A stretch of DNA of 64,000 bases, from the NCBI RefSeq assembly GCF_009708035.1, contig NZ_WMBQ01000001.1:1989501-2053500 (forward strand), given 5' to 3'. The stretch is from Hyphomicrobium album. Its GTDB lineage: Bacteria > Pseudomonadota > Alphaproteobacteria > Rhizobiales > Hyphomicrobiaceae. The translations under genes were made by a program, and so were the position numbers. Shown here piece after piece: positions 60,811 through 64,000 of this stretch. The stretch's first letter is position 1, and each line of letters starts with the position of its first letter. Below the pieces are notes generated by a model. That model saw only the letters and a program-made list of their open reading frames with translations. It did no database searches and was not told where the DNA came from.

Positions 60811-61380
60811 CTAGGAATTCTCGACTAGCTCGCCCGCCGCTGCATACGGATCGGGGATGCCGAGGCGCGCGAGGATGCGTATTTCCAGGCTTTCCATGAC
60901 CTGCGCCTCTTCGCCAGTTTCATGGTCGTAGCCGAGCAAATGCAAAATTCCGTGCACGGCCAAATGTTGCATGTGATGCTCGACCGGCAGCTTGAGCTCG
61001 GCGGCCTCGCGCCGCATCGTTTCCAGCGCCAGCACGATATCGCCTAAAAACCTAGGCTCGCCGTCGACCGGCAGCATGGGCACGGCGGGGAACGAAAGGA
61101 CATTTGTCGGTGCGGGCTTGCCGCGGTAGCTGCCGTTAAGCTCTGCCACCTGCGCGTCACTCGACAGCGCGACGCAGACCTCGCCCTCGATCGGCGCAAG
61201 CTCGGCCGCCAGCGCCGCGGCAGCCTCGCGCACGAGCGCATCGGCGCCGGCGACCGCAGCCCAGTCGCCGTCCTCGTGCACGACATCGATGTCGAGACTT
61301 ATCGGAGGATCGGCGTCGGCTTGCGCGTCATCCGTGCCATTGGCAGGCGGCGCGTTCGTTACTGGAGCGACGGGGGACAT
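60811..61380 (-). CDS. ybeY: endoribonuclease YbeY
   Basis: The 189-residue zinc-dependent RNase matures 16S rRNA 3' ends. The three His metal ligands are in 'VEHHMQHLAVHGILHLLGYD', and the conserved Arg/Ser region 'NGSYRGKPAPTNVLSFPAVP' is present. An N-terminal segment before 'ISLDIDVVHEDGDW' is Pro/Ala-rich and variable. The ATG at 61380 is chosen because it lies 11 bases after the phoH stop and avoids a long overlap. Confidence 0.95.
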   Translation of the reverse strand: MSPVAPVTNAPPANGTDDAQADADPPISLDIDVVHEDGDWAAVAGADALVREAAAALAAELAPIEGEVCVALSSDAQVAELNGSYRGKPAPTNVLSFPAVPMLPVDGEPRFLGDIVLALETMRREAAELKLPVEHHMQHLAVHGILHLLGYDHETGEEAQVMESLEIRILARLGIPDPYAAAGELVENS

Positions 61381-61390
61381 GGCAGGAAGC

Positions 61391-62419
61391 TTACTTCTGC
61401 CGGTCGTAAGCTTCAACGATGCGCGCGACGAGGTCGCGGCGGACCACGTCGGAGCCCGTAAACCGGATCGCCTCGATACCATTAACGCCGTTGAGCAACG
61501 AAATCGCCTCCTCGAGACCGGACTTCATGCCATTCGGCAAATCGATCTGGCTCGGATCGCCCGTGACCACCATCTTCGAGCCCTCGCCCAGACGGGTGAG
61601 GAACATCTTCATCTGCATGCTGGTGGTGTTCTGCGCCTCGTCGAGAATGACGCAGGCGTTGGCCAGCGTGCGCCCGCGCATGAAGGCGAGCGGCGCGATC
61701 TCGATGACGCCGGTCTCGAGGTCACGCTCGACCTTCTCGGGCGGCAGGACGTCGTAGAGGGCGTCGTAGAGAGGACGAAGGTACGGGTCGACTTTCTCGC
61801 GCATGTCGCCGGGAAGGAAACCCAACCGCTCGCCGGCTTCGACGGCCGGGCGCGAAAGAATGATGCGCTCGACCATGCCACGTTCCAGACAATGCGCGGC
61901 ATAGGCGACGGCGATGTAGGTCTTGCCGGTGCCGGCAGGGCCGACGCCGAACACCAGATCGGATTTTTCCAGCGCGCGAATGTAGGCGCTCTGCATTGGC
62001 GTGCGCGCCTTGACCACGCGGCGGCGGGTCGCGACTTGCGCCTGACCGTCCCCGGGAACGGACGCCTCGCGTGCGTGGCGGATGAGCCCGTCGAAATCGC
62101 CGGCGCCAATCGGCTCGCCGGCGGATGCCCGCTTATAGAGCTGCTCCAGCACGGAGCGGGCGATGTCGGTCGCCCCCTCCGGCCCGGTCAGCGTGACGAC
62201 ATTGCCGTGGGCATGAGCCTCGATGCCGAGGCGATCCTCGATGAGGGCCAGGTTGGCGTCGTATTCCCCGAGGAGACGGGTGAGATGACGGTTGTCCTCG
62301 AAGGGCACTACGAGGCGCTTGTTTGCGACCTGCGACTTGGGCGATCGCCCCGGTCCTGCGACCGGATTCCCGCGAAATGCTGCCAATCGGCGCTCCAGAC
62401 GTTGGCTTCGAATCGTCAC
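61391..62419 (-). CDS. phoH: PhoH-family ATPase
   Basis: The 342-residue protein has an N-terminal KH-like part and an ATPase core. The Walker A motif is '[15 protein letters not shown]' and the Walker B segment is '[20 protein letters not shown]'; '[13 protein letters not shown]' is also typical of the family. It works with YbeY in rRNA or RNA metabolism, judging by the conserved neighbourhood. It is preceded by miaB on the same strand. Confidence 0.95.
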   Translation of the reverse strand: MTIRSQRLERRLAAFRGNPVAGPGRSPKSQVANKRLVVPFEDNRHLTRLLGEYDANLALIEDRLGIEAHAHGNVVTLTGPEGATDIARSVLEQLYKRASAGEPIGAGDFDGLIRHAREASVPGDGQAQVATRRRVVKARTPMQSAYIRALEKSDLVFGVGPAGTGKTYIAVAYAAHCLERGMVERIILSRPAVEAGERLGFLPGDMREKVDPYLRPLYDALYDVLPPEKVERDLETGVIEIAPLAFMRGRTLANACVILDEAQNTTSMQMKMFLTRLGEGSKMVVTGDPSQIDLPNGMKSGLEEAISLLNGVNGIEAIRFTGSDVVRRDLVARIVEAYDRQK

Positions 62420-62500
62420 TTCCGACGATCAACTTAGCACATGCATTCGCCGCGGCTGCACACCGGGGCGGGATAACTCAGGCTAGGGGTTACCGGATGT

Positions 62501-63928
62501 TCACTCCGGCCGTATGACACCGGCCAGACTATTGGGCCCAAACGAAGAAATTTCAACCGGCACGAGCCGGCCGAGCATATTTGCGGGCGCTTCGGCATGC
62601 ACGGACTGCAGATAAGGTGAGCGTCCGATGAGCTGCCCGGGGCGGCGGCCCTGCTTTTCGAACAGTACGGGCAGCGTGCGCCCGACGCAGCGCGCCGCGA
62701 ATTCCTTCTGCTGGCGCTCGATCTGGCGTTGCAGGCGCGCGAGCCGTTCCGACTTCACGTCCTCCGCTATCTGGTCGCCGAGCTTTTCGGCCGGCGTTCC
62801 CGGACGCGGGCTGTATTTGAATGAGTAGGCGGCGGCGAAGCCGACCTCGGCGAACACGGCGAGCGTCTCTTCGAACTCTTCGTCAGTCTCGCCCGGGAAG
62901 CCGACGATGATGTCGGTCGACAGCGTCAAGTCGGGCTGCGCGGCGCGAATGCGGCTGACAAGGTCGACGTACTCGCGCGCCGTGTGCTTGCGGTTCATGG
63001 CGGCGAGGATGCGATCGGCGCCCGACTGGAACGGCAGATGCAGGTACGGCATCAGCTTCTTCTCGCCGGCGTGCGCGGCGATCAGGTCGTCGCTCATGTC
63101 GCGGGGATGGCTGGTCGTGTAGCGCAGGCGTTCCAGGCCATCGATCTGCGCGAGATGGCGGATGAGGTCGGCGAGCGAATAGGTGCGCCCGTCCGGCCCA
63201 ACGCCGTGATAGCCGTTGACGTTCTGCCCAAGCAGTGTCAGCTCGCGCACGCCGCTCGCCACCAGAGAGCGCGCTTCGCGCTCGACGTCGGCGACGGCGC
63301 GCGAATATTCCATGCCGCGCGTGTACGGCACGACGCAAAACGTACAGAACTTGTCGCAGCCTTCCTGCACCGTGAGGAACGCGGTCACGCTGCGCGACGG
63401 TGCGCGGGCGGGAAGCTGCGCGAACTTTTCCTCCTCGGAGAACTCCGTCTCGACCAGCGGGCGGTTCTCCGCCCGCGTCCGTGCGATCAGCTCCGGCAGG
63501 CGATGATAGCTCTGCGGCCCGACCACGAGATCGACGGCCGGCGCGCGGCGCAAGATCTCGCTGCCCTCGGCTTGCGCGACACAGCCGACGACCGCGACGA
63601 CGGTGTCGCTACCGGCTTCGGCACGCGCGTCCTTCACCTGGCGGATACGGCCGAGATCCGAATAGACCTTGTCCGCCGCCTTCTCGCGGATGTGGCAGGT
63701 GTTGAGAATGACGAGGTCGGCGTCCTCCAGCGCATCCGTGCCGGCGTAGCCCTGGGCCGACAGCGCTTCCGTCATGCGCTCGGAATCATAAACGTTCATC
63801 TGGCAGCCGAATGTACGCACGTAGACCTTGCGCGCCCTGGATGCGCCCGCGCCAGCGTGCGCGGCAACAGCCACGTCCTGGTCAGAAGTCGCGTCCGTCG
63901 TCAGCCGATCGTCCATGCCTTCGTGCAT
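62501..63928 (-). CDS. miaB: tRNA-2-methylthio-N6-dimethylallyladenosine synthase
   Basis: The 475-residue radical-SAM methylthiotransferase modifies A37 in tRNAs reading UNN codons. The N-terminal cluster cysteines are in '[14 protein letters not shown]', '[10 protein letters not shown]' and '[12 protein letters not shown]'. The radical-SAM cysteines are in '[20 protein letters not shown]', and a TRAM domain closes the protein ('[20 protein letters not shown]'). The start could be the Met at 63928 or the Met four codons later. It stands at the upstream end of the minus-strand block; the last 70 bases of the window show no gene. Confidence 0.97.
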   Translation of the reverse strand: MHEGMDDRLTTDATSDQDVAVAAHAGAGASRARKVYVRTFGCQMNVYDSERMTEALSAQGYAGTDALEDADLVILNTCHIREKAADKVYSDLGRIRQVKDARAEAGSDTVVAVVGCVAQAEGSEILRRAPAVDLVVGPQSYHRLPELIARTRAENRPLVETEFSEEEKFAQLPARAPSRSVTAFLTVQEGCDKFCTFCVVPYTRGMEYSRAVADVEREARSLVASGVRELTLLGQNVNGYHGVGPDGRTYSLADLIRHLAQIDGLERLRYTTSHPRDMSDDLIAAHAGEKKLMPYLHLPFQSGADRILAAMNRKHTAREYVDLVSRIRAAQPDLTLSTDIIVGFPGETDEEFEETLAVFAEVGFAAAYSFKYSPRPGTPAEKLGDQIAEDVKSERLARLQRQIERQQKEFAARCVGRTLPVLFEKQGRRPGQLIGRSPYLQSVHAEAPANMLGRLVPVEISSFGPNSLAGVIRPE

Positions 63929-64000
63929 CCGCTGCCTGATCCGGCTAAGCAGCCCGAGGGCTGCGGCCTTGTCCAGTCCCTACAGTGGCCTATCCGTTAC

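Overview
The window is a GC-rich, densely coded chromosomal segment from an alphaproteobacterium, most likely of the Rhizobiales (Hyphomicrobiales). The evidence is the iron response regulator Irr beside fabA-fabB-fabI, a tRNA-His with A73 and no encoded G-1, and the conserved block miaB-phoH-ybeY-corC-lnt-xre-metK-trmB / rimP-nusA-ylxR-infB-rbfA-truB-rpsO-pnp. Almost everything reads as housekeeping or metabolic DNA. I see no prophage, transposase, CRISPR array or rRNA operon.

Layout. 1-2.5 kb: end of an ankyrin protein, an SH3/peptidoglycan-binding protein, tRNA-His and a phasin. 2.7-7.5 kb: a histidine kinase, then a ferric-iron type ABC importer (binding protein, Cys-rich unknown, fused permease, no ATPase) behind a palindrome resembling an Irr box. 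7.5-15.4 kb: an AspA/AstE-type zinc hydrolase, an AsmA-like protein, GlpD, a two-part sodium/solute symporter and a TPR protein. 15.5-17.4 kb: coaBC-dut. 17.5-25.2 kb: a sulfur region with cysK, a family 2A encapsulin shell gene overlapping its cysteine desulfurase cargo gene, a sulfate-binding protein, an ARPP-1-like secreted protein and a MoeB-type E1 enzyme. 25.2-32 kb: small secreted proteins, a hydroxyacid dehydrogenase, irr, fabA, fabB, fabI and murI. 32-34.7 kb: divergent csoR/copA around a textbook operator. 34.7-44.5 kb: palindromic repeats, an Asp/His-rich Spy-like protein, aguA-aguB separated by two palindromic elements, an ALO-type oxidase, glycerate kinase and small proteins. 44.6-64 kb, all on the minus strand: the transcription/translation and RNA-processing block.

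The most interesting system is the encapsulin nanocompartment at 18.9-21.9 kb. The shell protein has the SrpI-type N-terminus. The cargo has about 290 disordered Pro/Ala-rich residues in front of a complete SufS-like desulfurase. cysK upstream and a sulfate-binding protein downstream suggest that cysteine synthesis, sulfate capture and compartmentalised sulfur release are linked here. This encapsulin family is already described; its exact neighbourhood and the repeated motif in the cargo leader are the parts worth examining. Second-tier points are the Cys-rich gene inside the iron operon, the twin palindromes between aguA and aguB, and a probable frameshift at the 5' end of the zinc hydrolase gene.
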